Of a stretch of 15,709 nucleotides of DNA, positions 6,372 to 14,382 are shown piece after piece. A program made the position numbers and the translations under genes. The stretch's first letter is position 1; the number at the start of each line of letters is the position of its first letter. Source of the stretch: an uncultured Streptococcus sp. (GTDB lineage: Bacteria > Bacillota > Bacilli > Lactobacillales > Streptococcaceae); NCBI GenBank assembly GCA_902461025.1, contig CABPWC010000027.1:1-15709 (forward strand), given 5' to 3'. A model generated the notes under the pieces. That model saw only the letters and a list, made by a program, of their open reading frames with translations, searched no databases and was not told the DNA's origin.

Positions 6372-7706
6372 ATGTCGTCTCATAAAAAAGTTTCACTTTC
6401 TGAAATCAATCAATCTATCGATACTCCTAATAACAATCATTTCTGGCAAAATTTAAAGGCCTTCTTGGGTCCTGGTGCCCTTGTGGCTGTAGGGTATATG
6501 GATCCAGGGAACTGGATAACCAGCGTAGTTGGTGGTGCATCCTATAAGTACAGTCTCTTGTTTGTTATCTTGATTTCGTCACTCATTGCTATGCAACTTC
6601 AGCAGATGGCAGGAAAACTGGGGATTGTTACCCAGATGGACCTAGCACAAGCAACGGCTCATCATTCACCCAAATGGCTTCGTTATAGTCTATGGGTGAT
6701 TTTGGAATTGGCCTTGATGGCAACAGACTTAGCAGAAGTACTGGGATCTGCAATTGCCCTTAATCTTCTCTTTAAGATTCCGATTATGATAGCCATTCTA
6801 TTGACGGTTTTGGATGTCTTTCTTTTATTGCTCTTAATGAAATTTGGCTTTAAGAAGATAGAATCTATCGTGACAACGCTGATTTTAACGATTTTGCTTA
6901 TCTTTACTTATCTAGTAGCTTTATCACATCCAAGTCTCCAAGGAATCGCCGAAGGTTATTTACCAAATGCAACCTTATTTGAGAGTCCTTTGCCAGGGCA
7001 TGAAAGTCAATTAACCTTGGCACTAGGGATCGTGGGAGCAACGGTTATGCCCCATAACCTCTATTTACATTCTTCCTTGTCTCAGACTCGGAAAATCAAT
7101 CACAAGGACAAGAATGATGTTCGTAAAGCAGTTCGTTTTATGACTTGGGACTCGAATCTTCAACTGTCTTTGGCCTTCATCGTTAACTCTCTTCTATTGA
7201 TCTTAGGGGCAGCCCTCTTTTTCGGCCATGCATCCGAGATTTCTGCCTTCTCTCAAATGTATAATGCCTTGCAGGATTCTACTATTGCAGGAGCTATAGC
7301 TAGCTCGACCTTATCAACCTTGTTTGCTTTGGCTCTATTAGCCAGTGGTCAAAATTCGACCATTACAGGTACCTTGACGGGACAAATCGTCATGGAAGGC
7401 TTCTTACATATGAGATTGCCTCAGTGGTTTATTCGTTTAGCAACTCGCCTCTTTGCCTTGTTACCAGTCATAATCGTTGCTGTTTTATTCGGCCATCAGG
7501 AAAAAACCTTGGATCAGTTATTGGTTTATTCACAAGTCTTTCTTTCGATTGCTCTTCCATTTTCAATCTTCCCACTGATTTATCTAACTTCTAAGAAATC
7601 ACTGATGGGAGAATTTACCAATGCCAAATGGAATACCATTCTTGGTTATATTATCTCCATTATCTTAACAATTCTCAATGTGAAATTGCTATTTGATATT
7701 TTTTAA
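6372..7706 (+). CDS. mntH: Nramp-family Mn2+/H+ symporter
   Basis: MntH imports Mn2+ (and Fe2+) together with protons across the cell membrane. The 444-residue product is almost entirely hydrophobic helices (11 expected) after a soluble N-terminus of about 30 residues. The two metal-binding signatures are present: DPGNW in TM1 (D44, N47) and AxxMPH in TM6 (A223, M226, H228), so the transport site looks intact. The start is supported by AAAGAGGT (6356-6363) about nine bases upstream. It stands alone: ssrA ends upstream, and a bidirectional terminator and a minus-strand tRNA gene follow. As I recall, pneumococci rely on PsaABC and lack MntH, so this may be an accessory gene. A possible manganese-repressor site overlaps its promoter. 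Confidence 0.95.
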   Translation: MSSHKKVSLSEINQSIDTPNNNHFWQNLKAFLGPGALVAVGYMDPGNWITSVVGGASYKYSLLFVILISSLIAMQLQQMAGKLGIVTQMDLAQATAHHSPKWLRYSLWVILELALMATDLAEVLGSAIALNLLFKIPIMIAILLTVLDVFLLLLLMKFGFKKIESIVTTLILTILLIFTYLVALSHPSLQGIAEGYLPNATLFESPLPGHESQLTLALGIVGATVMPHNLYLHSSLSQTRKINHKDKNDVRKAVRFMTWDSNLQLSLAFIVNSLLLILGAALFFGHASEISAFSQMYNALQDSTIAGAIASSTLSTLFALALLASGQNSTITGTLTGQIVMEGFLHMRLPQWFIRLATRLFALLPVIIVAVLFGHQEKTLDQLLVYSQVFLSIALPFSIFPLIYLTSKKSLMGEFTNAKWNTILGYIISIILTILNVKLLFDIF

Positions 7707-7741
7707 TAAATTCCCCTCTAGTTTTAGAACTGACATATAAG

Positions 7742-7778
7742 AAAAAAGATACCCAAAATTACTTGGGTATCTTTTTTT
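7742..7778. terminator. Bidirectional terminator between mntH and tRNA-Ser
   Basis: GATACCCAA (7748-7756) pairs with TTGGGTATC (7763-7771), with six A residues before and seven T residues after the stem. It can end mntH on the plus strand and the tRNA-Ser transcript on the minus strand. Confidence 0.88.
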
Positions 7779-7785
7779 ATATAGA

Positions 7786-7873
7786 CGGAAGACATGGGAT
7801 TCGAACCCACGCACGCTTTCACACGCCTACCGCGTTTCCAACACGGCCTCTTAAGCCTCTTGAGTAATCTTCC
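7786..7873 (-). tRNA. tRNA-Ser (anticodon GGA)
   Basis: On the minus strand the acceptor stem is GGAAGAT with GTCTTCC, discriminator G, and CCA is not encoded. The anticodon stem CCGTG/CGCGG closes the loop TTGGAAA, giving anticodon GGA, which reads UCC and UCU. A long variable arm (GCGTGTGAAAGCGTGC) marks it as a class II serine tRNA. The T-loop is TTCGAAT. Length is 88 nt. The bidirectional terminator starts just beyond its 3' end. Confidence 0.96.
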
Positions 7874-7888
7874 AATACTTACTAACCT

Positions 7889-7917
7889 AGTCTACCATAA
7901 AGCCTTATTTCTTGCAA
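7889..7917 (-). promoter_or_regulatory. Promoter of tRNA-Ser
   Basis: On the minus strand, TTGCAA (-35, 7912-7917), a 17-bp spacer and TAGACT (-10, 7889-7894) precede the tRNA by 15 bp. Both boxes are four-of-six matches, so the call rests on the spacing and position. Confidence 0.5.
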
Positions 7918-7940
7918 ATTTATTTGAAGTAAAAAAAAGT

Positions 7941-7970
7941 GATAGAAAATGAAAGAAAATGATAAAAAAT
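7941..7970 (+). promoter_or_regulatory. Three 10-bp tandem repeats upstream of fruR (likely FruR sites)
   Basis: GATAGAAAAT, GAAAGAAAAT and GATAAAAAAT stand end to end immediately upstream of the fruR -35 box. A related GATAGAATAAAT overlaps the -10 (7994-8005). A 10-bp period places each unit on the same face of the helix. DeoR-family repressors often bind such phased AT-rich direct repeats; autoregulation by FruR, relieved by fructose-1-phosphate, is the inferred role. Confidence 0.45.
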
Positions 7971-7972
7971 GC

Positions 7973-8000
7973 TTGACTTTGATTTTTTTTATGATAGAAT
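7973..8000 (+). promoter_or_regulatory. Promoter of the fruRKA operon
   Basis: A -35 box TTGACT (7973-7978), a 16-bp spacer and a -10 box TAGAAT (7995-8000) preceded by TGA (extended -10). Start is expected near 8007, at the left edge of the cre site. Confidence 0.7.
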
Positions 8001-8006
8001 AAATCA

Positions 8007-8020
8007 TGTAATCGTTCACA
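8007..8020 (+). promoter_or_regulatory. Catabolite-responsive element (cre) of the fru operon
   Basis: TGTAATCGTTCACA matches the classical cre consensus TGWAANCGNTNWCA at every defined position. It covers the expected transcription start and ends at the ribosome site, so CcpA bound here would repress the operon when preferred sugars are present. Confidence 0.8.
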
Positions 8021-8032
8021 GGAGGTAAGATA

Positions 8033-8773
8033 GTGCTAAAAAGTGAAAGAAAAAAGTTCATTTTAGAAGAATTGAAACAGCATAAAATCGTCTCGCTTGA
8101 GAAATTAGTTGGCTTGCTAGAGACTTCAGAATCAACGGTTAGACGTGATTTAGATGAATTGGAATCTGAAAATAAACTTCGTCGAGTTCATGGAGGAGCA
8201 GAGTTGCCTCACTCTCTACAAGAAGAAGAAACCATTCAAGAAAAATCTATCAAAAACCTTCAAGAGAAAAAGTTAATTGCGCAAAAGGCAGCTTCTCTCA
8301 TCAAAGAAAAGGATGTTATCTTTGTGGATGCAGGAAGTACGACAGCCTTTCTCATTAAGGAATTGGAGCGAAAAGACATTACTGTAGTGACCAATTCCAT
8401 TCACCATGCAGTTCAATTAGTGGATAAGCAAATCCCAACGGTGATTATCGGTGGTGGTGTTAAGATGACAACGGATGCCAGTATCGGAGGAGTAGCACTT
8501 AATCAGATTAACCAACTACACTTTGATCGTGCCTTTATCGGAATGAATGGTGTTGATGAAGGTTACTATACAACTCCCGATATGGAGGAGGGAGCTGTCA
8601 AACGTGCTATCTTAGAAAATGCTAAACAGACTTATGCATTAGCAGATTCCTCCAAGCTTGGCTATTCTTGCTTCGCTAAGGTCGCCCCTATAAAACGAGC
8701 TATTGTCATTACAAGCAAGGGTCACGAGCTCTTGCCTGCTATCAAAGAGAAGACGGAGGTAATTGAAGTATGA
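8033..8773 (+). CDS. fruR: DeoR-family repressor of the fructose operon
   Basis: FruR is a cytosolic sugar-phosphate-responsive repressor. The 246-residue product has an N-terminal DeoR winged helix-turn-helix (1-57; the SESTVRRDLDELE recognition region at 32-44, then KLRRVHGGAEL) and a C-terminal sensor domain with VDAGSTTAFL (98-107) and MNGVDEGYYTTPDMEEG (171-187), the usual phosphosugar-binding loops. The inducer is inferred to be fructose-1-phosphate because fruK and fruA follow. The start is GTG 8033, with AGGAGG (8020-8025) seven bases upstream; no better start is near. Its stop overlaps the fruK start by four bases (ATGA). It probably represses its own operon through the tandem repeats upstream. 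Confidence 0.9.
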   Translation: MLKSERKKFILEELKQHKIVSLEKLVGLLETSESTVRRDLDELESENKLRRVHGGAELPHSLQEEETIQEKSIKNLQEKKLIAQKAASLIKEKDVIFVDAGSTTAFLIKELERKDITVVTNSIHHAVQLVDKQIPTVIIGGGVKMTTDASIGGVALNQINQLHFDRAFIGMNGVDEGYYTTPDMEEGAVKRAILENAKQTYALADSSKLGYSCFAKVAPIKRAIVITSKGHELLPAIKEKTEVIEV

Positions 8774-9681
8774 TATATACAGTCACGCTTAATCCATCTA
8801 TAGACTACATTGTCCGTTTGGATAAAGTGGAAGTAGGTAGTGTCAATCGTATGGACAGTGATGATAAATTTGCTGGTGGCAAAGGGATCAATGTTAGTCG
8901 TGTCTTGAAACGTTTGGATATTCCAAATACAGCGACGGGCTTCATTGGTGGATTTACTGGTAAATTCATCACAGACACTTTGGCTGAAGAGCAAATTGAG
9001 ACACGCTTTGTCCAAGTGGCAGAAGATACACGTATTAATGTGAAGATTAAAGCCGACCAAGAAACAGAAATCAACGGAACTGGCCCTAGTGTTGAGCCAG
9101 AAAAACTTGAAGAGTTAAAAGCTATTCTTTCAAGTTTAACAGCAGAAGATACAGTTGTCTTTGCAGGATCAAGCGCTAAAAACTTAGGTAATGTTATTTA
9201 CAAAGAATTGATTGCTTTGACTCGTCAGACAGGCGCACAAGTAGTCTGTGACTTTGAAGGTCAAACCTTGATTGATAGTTTGGATTATCAACCACTTTTG
9301 GTGAAACCAAATAATCATGAACTGGGAGCTATCTTTGGAGTAAAGCTCGAAAGCCTTGATGAAATAGAGAAATACGCTCGAGAGTTACTGACTAAAGGTG
9401 CTCAAAACGTTATTATTTCTATGGCTGGTGATGGAGCCCTTCTGGTAACTTCAGAGGGTGCATACTTTGCTAAACCGATCAAGGGAACCGTTAAAAACTC
9501 AGTGGGTGCTGGTGACTCTATGGTTGCTGGATTTACTGGTGAATTTGTCAAATCAAAAGACGCAGTAGAAGCCTTCAAATGGGGAGTGGCATGTGGAACA
9601 GCAACCACATTCTCAGATGATTTAGCAACTGCAGCATTTATTAAAGAAACTTATGAAAAAGTTGAGGTAGAAAAAAGATGA
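8770..9681 (+). CDS. fruK: 1-phosphofructokinase
   Basis: FruK phosphorylates fructose-1-phosphate, the product of the fructose PTS, to fructose-1,6-bisphosphate with ATP, feeding glycolysis. The 303-residue product is a PfkB-family (ribokinase-fold) enzyme: TLNPSIDYIV near the start (6-15), the substrate-binding GGKGINVSR (36-44), and the PfkB signature with the anion hole and catalytic base, GAGDS (246-250, D249). The length is typical. The start overlaps the fruR stop (ATGA), with GGAGGT at 8755-8760, and its own stop overlaps the fruA start in the same way, so the three genes form a tightly coupled operon. Confidence 0.95.
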   Translation: MIYTVTLNPSIDYIVRLDKVEVGSVNRMDSDDKFAGGKGINVSRVLKRLDIPNTATGFIGGFTGKFITDTLAEEQIETRFVQVAEDTRINVKIKADQETEINGTGPSVEPEKLEELKAILSSLTAEDTVVFAGSSAKNLGNVIYKELIALTRQTGAQVVCDFEGQTLIDSLDYQPLLVKPNNHELGAIFGVKLESLDEIEKYARELLTKGAQNVIISMAGDGALLVTSEGAYFAKPIKGTVKNSVGAGDSMVAGFTGEFVKSKDAVEAFKWGVACGTATTFSDDLATAAFIKETYEKVEVEKR

Positions 9682-11634
9682 AAATTCAGGATTTACTGAG
9701 AAAAGATGTGATGTTGCTTGATTTGCAAGCAACTGAAAAAACAGCAGCTATCGAAGAAATGATTCATAGCTTGGTAGAGCACGGATATGTGACAGATTTC
9801 GAAACCTTTAAAGAAGGAATCCTGGCGCGTGAAGCTTTGACTTCTACAGGTTTGGGGGGATGGTATCGCAATGCCTCACAGCAAGAACGCTGCAGTTAAA
9901 GAAGCAACTGTTCTCTTTGCTAAGTCAAATAAGGGTGTTGACTACGAAAGTTTAGATGGACAACCAACTGATCTCTTCTTTATGATTGCTGCTCCAGAAG
10001 GTGCCAATGATACTCACTTGGCGGCCTTGGCAGAATTATCTCAATACTTAATGAAAGACGGTTTTGCTGACAAACTTCGTCAAGTAACATCAGCTGACCA
10101 AGTTATTGAACTCTTTGATCAAGCGTCAGAAAAAACTGAGGAACCAGCTCAGCCTTCTGCTAATGAATCTGGGGACTTTATCGTAGCAGTTACAGCTTGT
10201 ACAACAGGAATTGCCCACACATACATGGCCCAAGAAGCACTTCAAAAAGTGGCTGCAGAAATGGGTGTTGGTATCAAGGTTGAAACCAACGGTGCCAGCG
10301 GTGTTGGCAACAAATTAACAGCAGAAGATATCCGCAAGGCTAAAGCTGTCATTATTGCCGCTGATAAGGCTGTTGAAATGGATCGTTTCGATGGTAAACC
10401 ATTGGTGAATCGTCCGGTTGCAGACGGTATTCGTAAGACAGAAGAGTTGATCAACTTGGCTCTTTCTGGAAATGCTGAAGTTTACCGTGCTGCTAATGGA
10501 GCGCAAGCTTCAATAGCATCTAATGAAAAACAAAGTCTAGGTGGGGCCTTCTACAAACACTTGATGAGTGGTGTATCCCAAATGTTGCCATTCGTTATTG
10601 GTGGTGGTATCATGATTGCCCTTGCCTTCTTGATTGATGGTGCTTTAGGTGTGCCTAATGAGAGCCTTGGAAATCTTGGTTCTTACCATGAACTCGCTTC
10701 GATGTTCATGAAAATCGGTGGATCAGCCTTTGGTTTGATGCTTCCAGTCTTTGCTGGATATGTTGCCTACTCTATCGCTGAAAAACCAGGTTTGGTAGCC
10801 GGTTTCGTAGCTGGTGCTATCGCCAAAGAAGGTTATGCCTTTGGTAAAATCCCTTATGCTCAAGGTGGTGAAGCAACTTCAGCCCTTGCAGGTGTATCAT
10901 CAGGTTTCCTCGGAGCCCTTGTTGGTGGATTTATCGCAGGTGCCTTGGTACTCTTGGTTAAGAAATATGTGAAGGTTCCTCGTTCACTTGAAGGTGCAAA
11001 ATCAATCCTTCTCTTGCCGCTTTTTGGAACAATCTTGACAGGCTTTGTCATGCTAGCTGTTAATATCCCAATGGCCGCAATCAACACTGGTATGAACAAC
11101 TTCCTTGGTGGTCTTGAAGGTGGATCAGCTGTCCTTCTTGGAGTCGTTCTTGGAGGAATGATGGCTGTCGATATGGGTGGACCTGTTAATAAAGCAGCCT
11201 ACGTCTTTGGTACTGGTACTCTTGCAGCAACAGTGGCAACAGGTGGTTCAGTAGCAATGGCAGCAGTTATGGCTGGAGGGATGGTTCCACCACTAGCAAT
11301 CTTTGTGGCAACTCTTCTTTTCAAAGATAAATTTACTAAAGAAGAACGTAACTCTGGTTTGACAAATATCGTTATGGGCTTGTCATTCATCACTGAAGGT
11401 GCGATTCCGTTCGGTGCAGCAGACCCTGCTCGTGCTATTCCAAGCTTTATCCTTGGTTCAGCAGTAGCAGGTGGACTTGTTGGTCTTGCAAATATCAAAC
11501 TCATGGCTCCTCATGGAGGAATCTTCGTTATCGCCCTTACTTCAAATGCTCTTCTCTATCTTGTCTCTGTCTTGGTAGGAGCACTTGTCAGTGGTGTCGT
11601 TTACGGTTACCTACGTAAACCTATAGAAAAATAA
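9678..11634 (+). pseudogene. fruA: Fructose PTS EIIABC, interrupted by a +1 frameshift
   Basis: FruA imports fructose and phosphorylates it to fructose-1-phosphate. Two frames cover it: 9678-9899 (73 codons, of which about 60 match the EIIA start) and 9871-11634 (587 residues beginning MPHSKN). Removing one base in 9854-9870 joins them into about 651 residues, the usual FruA length. With five rather than six G residues at 9854-9859 the text becomes TGLGDGIAMPH, the normal EIIA active-site segment, with phospho-His at repaired position 67. EIIB carries the phospho-Cys in TACTTGIAHT (Cys110 of the second frame), and EIIC (from about residue 225 of the second frame) has the membrane helices. Everything downstream is intact, so this is a recent mutation, a variable G-tract, or a sequencing error. 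The start overlaps the fruK stop. Confidence 0.88.
9854..9859 (+). other. G6 tract, likely site of the fruA frameshift
   Basis: Six G residues in TTTGGGGGGATGG. One G fewer restores the fruA frame. The needed ribosomal correction would be +1, so this is not a standard -1 slippery site. Confidence 0.7.
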
Positions 11635-11648
11635 TCACAAACACATTT

Positions 11649-11683
11649 AAATGACTGAACACAAAAGTGTGCAGTCATTTTTT
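11649..11683 (+). terminator. Intrinsic terminator after fruA
   Basis: AAATGACTG (11649-11657) pairs with CAGTCATTT (11672-11680), and ACAC (11659-11662) with GTGT (11667-11670), separated by one A-G mismatch. The loop is AAAA and the tail is TTTTTT. It ends the fru operon 15 bp after fruA. Confidence 0.9.
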
Positions 11684-11708
11684 AACCCCTCGAAAAGTTT
11701 CTGAAATA

Positions 11709-11717
11709 TGATATAAT
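11709..11717 (+). promoter_or_regulatory. Extended -10 promoter of ftsK, placed for a leaderless mRNA
   Basis: TGATATAAT is a perfect extended -10 element with no good -35. Six bases (AGAAGC) separate it from the ftsK ATG, so transcription should begin at or next to the ATG. No Shine-Dalgarno site exists. Confidence 0.65.
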
Positions 11718-11723
11718 AGAAGC

Positions 11724-14054
11724 ATGGCAAACAAGAATACAACTAAAACAAGACGAAGACCGTCTAAAGCAGAATTGGAAAGAAAACAAGCGATTCAACG
11801 AATGTTGATTTCCTTAGCTTTGGCTATTTGTTTAATTTTTGCTGCTCTTAAATGGGGAGCTGTCGGAATCACTGTTTATAACCTGATTCGCTTACTCGTA
11901 GGGAGTTTAGCATACTTAGCTATTTTCTCTCTCTTAATTTATCTATTCTTCTTTAAATGGATTCATAAACAAGAAGGCTTGCTAGCAGGTTTCTTCTTTA
12001 TTTTTGCAGGCTTGCTCCTCATCTTTCAAGCTTATCTTGTCTGGAAACTTAGCATGGCAAATGCTGTTTTTCAAGGAACGATTGGACAAATCTTTAAAGA
12101 TTTAACCAGTTTTCAAGTAACAAGTTTTGCAGGGGGAGGCTTGTTAGGGGTAGGTCTCTACATTCCGGTAGCCTTTTTGTTCTCAAACATCGGTACCTAT
12201 TTCATAGGGGCAATTTTAATCCTAATCGGAGCTCTTTTAATGAGTCCATGGTCTATCTATGATATTGCTGATTTTCTTTCAGCTCGATTTGCTATCTGGA
12301 TGGAACGCCGTGAACAGAAAAAACAAGAGCGCTTTATCAAGCGTGAAGAGGAAAAGGCACGAAGAGAAGCAGAAGAGCAAGCAAGACTTGAAAAAGAAAG
12401 AGAAGAGCAGGCTTTGCTTGACATGCAGCCTGTAGATATGGAAACTGGAGAAATCTTATCAGACGAACCACTGCAAGAATTTCCTCCACTTCCAGAGGAG
12501 GAATGGGTAGAACCTGAGATTATTCTCCCGCAAGCTGATTTTGATTCCCCTGAAGAAGGAGACTATCCAGAGGAAGAAGTTTTCTCTGAAGAGGATGATG
12601 AAGAAGTAGAAGTCGATTTTTCTGCTAAAAAAGCCTTAGAGTATAAACTCCCAAGCTTGCAACTTTTTGCACCAGATAAACCTAAAGATCAGTCTAAAGA
12701 AAAGAAAATCGTACGGGAGAATATCAAGATTTTGGAAGAAACCTTCGCAAGCTTTGGTATTAAGGTAACGGTTGAAAGAGCAGAAATTGGACCATCTGTT
12801 ACCAAGTACGAAGTAAAACCTGCTGTAGGTGTTCGTGTCAATCGCATTTCCAACCTAGCAGATGACTTGGCTCTTGCTTTGGCTGCCAAGGATGTCCGTA
12901 TTGAGGCTCCAATTCCTGGAAAATCCTTGGTTGGTATCGAAGTGCCAAACTCTGAAATTGCAACGGTATCCTTCCGTGAACTTTGGGAACAATCACAAAC
13001 AAAACCTGAAAATCTATTAGAAATTCCTCTTGGAAAAGCCGTCAATGGTACAGCTCGTAGTTTTGATTTGGCTAAAATGCCTCACTTGTTAGTGGCTGGT
13101 TCTACAGGTTCTGGTAAATCGGTTGCAGTTAACGGAATCATCGCAAGTATCCTCATGAAGGCTCGTCCAGATCAGGTTAAGTTTATGATGGTCGATCCAA
13201 AGATGGTTGAGCTTTCAGTCTATAATGATATTCCTCATCTCTTGATTCCAGTTGTGACCAACCCTCGTAAGGCCAGCAAGGCCCTTCAAAAAGTCGTTGA
13301 TGAGATGGAAAATCGCTATGAGCTTTTCGCCAAAGTTGGAGTTCGAAATATTGCTGGTTTTAATGCTAAGGTTGAGGAATTTAATGCTCAGTCCGAATAC
13401 AAACAAGTACCTCTACCTTTAATCGTCGTAATTGTGGATGAGTTGGCTGACCTCATGATGGTTGCCAGCAAGGAAGTAGAAGATGCTATTATCCGTCTCG
13501 GACAGAAGGCGCGTGCGGCTGGTATTCATATGATCCTTGCAACTCAGCGTCCTTCGGTTGATGTTATCTCTGGTTTGATTAAGGCAAATGTGCCGTCTCG
13601 TGTGGCTTTTGCAGTTTCTTCGGGAACAGACTCACGGACGATTTTGGATGAAAATGGTGCAGAGAAATTGCTTGGTCGAGGGGATATGCTCTTTAAACCA
13701 ATTGATGAAAACCATCCTGTTCGTCTCCAAGGATCCTTTATTTCAGATGATGATGTGGAACGTATCGTAAACTTTATTAAGGCTCAAGCTGATGCGGATT
13801 ATGATGAAAGCTTTGACCCAGGAGAAGTATCTGAGACAGAAGGTGATTTTGGTTCTAGCGATGATGCTGGAGATCCGCTCTTTGAAGAAGCGAAAGCTCT
13901 TGTCATCGAAACACAAAAAGCGAGTGCATCTATGATTCAGCGCCGTCTTTCAGTTGGATTTAACCGAGCCACTCGATTGATGGAAGAGTTAGAGTTAGCA
14001 GGCGTTATTGGACCTGCTGAAGGAACAAAACCTCGAAAAGTCTTACAACAATAA
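11724..14054 (+). CDS. ftsK: DNA translocase FtsK/SpoIIIE
   Basis: FtsK is a septum-located, ATP-driven DNA pump that clears chromosome ends from the division plane and helps dimer resolution. The 776-residue product has about four membrane helices within residues 22-185, a charged linker rich in Glu/Lys/Arg (about 190-310), then the alpha/beta motor: Walker A GSTGSGKS (459-466, K465), Walker B VVIVDELAD (568-576, D572/E573), and the RecA-like core with ATQRPSVDVISGLIKANVPSR. The C-terminal gamma winged helix (about 705-772, ETQKASASMIQRRLSVGFNRATRLMEELE region) reads directional DNA motifs. Length is normal for streptococci. No ribosome site precedes the ATG; the promoter geometry suggests leaderless translation. 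It is isolated by terminators on both sides. Confidence 0.96.
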   Translation: MANKNTTKTRRRPSKAELERKQAIQRMLISLALAICLIFAALKWGAVGITVYNLIRLLVGSLAYLAIFSLLIYLFFFKWIHKQEGLLAGFFFIFAGLLLIFQAYLVWKLSMANAVFQGTIGQIFKDLTSFQVTSFAGGGLLGVGLYIPVAFLFSNIGTYFIGAILILIGALLMSPWSIYDIADFLSARFAIWMERREQKKQERFIKREEEKARREAEEQARLEKEREEQALLDMQPVDMETGEILSDEPLQEFPPLPEEEWVEPEIILPQADFDSPEEGDYPEEEVFSEEDDEEVEVDFSAKKALEYKLPSLQLFAPDKPKDQSKEKKIVRENIKILEETFASFGIKVTVERAEIGPSVTKYEVKPAVGVRVNRISNLADDLALALAAKDVRIEAPIPGKSLVGIEVPNSEIATVSFRELWEQSQTKPENLLEIPLGKAVNGTARSFDLAKMPHLLVAGSTGSGKSVAVNGIIASILMKARPDQVKFMMVDPKMVELSVYNDIPHLLIPVVTNPRKASKALQKVVDEMENRYELFAKVGVRNIAGFNAKVEEFNAQSEYKQVPLPLIVVIVDELADLMMVASKEVEDAIIRLGQKARAAGIHMILATQRPSVDVISGLIKANVPSRVAFAVSSGTDSRTILDENGAEKLLGRGDMLFKPIDENHPVRLQGSFISDDDVERIVNFIKAQADADYDESFDPGEVSETEGDFGSSDDAGDPLFEEAKALVIETQKASASMIQRRLSVGFNRATRLMEELELAGVIGPAEGTKPRKVLQQ

Positions 14055-14080
14055 ATTGTTTGAAAATAGAATAAAAATTC

Positions 14081-14145
14081 AAGAAATTACCTTTCGAAAA
14101 TCGGGAAAATCTACTCTAATTTTTCAAAGGTGATTTCTTTTTTTA
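14081..14145 (+). terminator. Terminator after ftsK
   Basis: AAGAAAT (14081-14087) pairs with ATTTCTT (14133-14139), ACCTTT (14089-14094) with AAAGGT (14126-14131), and GAAAA (14096-14100) with TTTTC (14121-14125), leaving a 20-base loop. A T-run follows. It lies 26 bp after ftsK. Confidence 0.8.
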
Positions 14146-14237
14146 TGCCTATGATTATAGGTGTTCTTGTAGTAAAAAGACTTTCAGGTTGGTCCGAAAA
14201 TTAGATTTTACTTTTACTAATTTTAACTAATATAGTA

Positions 14238-14266
14238 TTGATTTTTAAACTAGTTTTTGATATATT
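14238..14266 (+). promoter_or_regulatory. Promoter of the surface protease/glycosidase gene
   Basis: TTGATT (-35, 14238-14243), a 17-bp spacer and TATATT (-10, 14261-14266) preceded by TGA. Start near 14273 leaves a 5' UTR of about 110 nt. Confidence 0.6.
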
Positions 14267-14292
14267 AAAATGGCATAAGAAATATTTATATG

Positions 14293-14336
14293 TTTAAAAA
14301 ATAAGCGAAAAAAATGAAGGGAGTTATTTTTTTAAA
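14293..14336 (+). other. A/U-only hairpin in the 5' UTR
   Basis: TTTAAAAAATAA (14293-14304) is the reverse complement of 14324-14336 apart from one extra T, giving 12 A-T pairs around a 19-base loop. It could affect mRNA stability or act as a weak attenuator. Confidence 0.35.
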
Positions 14337-14341
14337 ATAAA

Positions 14342-14357
14342 TTGCAAACGCTTACTT
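14342..14357 (+). promoter_or_regulatory. cre-like site in the 5' UTR
   Basis: TTGCAAACGCTTACTT fits the relaxed cre pattern WTGNNARCGNWWWCAW with one mismatch near the end. It lies about 70 bp after the likely start, where bound CcpA would act as a roadblock, tying the enzyme to carbon supply. Confidence 0.55.
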
Positions 14358-14382
14358 TTTAAGCAGGAAGGAATAAAAAATA

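Larger units (their letters stand above)
14146..14382 (+). other. AT-rich regulatory region before the surface-enzyme gene; no gene seen
   Basis: I see no open frame of note on either strand. It holds an inverted repeat TAGTAAAA/TTTTACTA (14170-14177 and 14212-14219), two near-repeats TTTTACTAAT and TTTTAACTAAT just upstream of the -35 box, the promoter, an A/U-only hairpin and a cre-like site, then the ribosome site AGGAAGGA (14365-14372). Confidence 0.6.

Noticed and set aside
7941..7970. Three short tandem repeats as a possible CRISPR start
   Set aside because: The units are 10 bp and contiguous, with no spacers and no cas genes.
9854..9871. Programmed -1 ribosomal frameshift in fruA
   Set aside because: Joining the frames needs a +1 shift (or removal of one base), and I see no downstream pseudoknot or slow codon signal for that.
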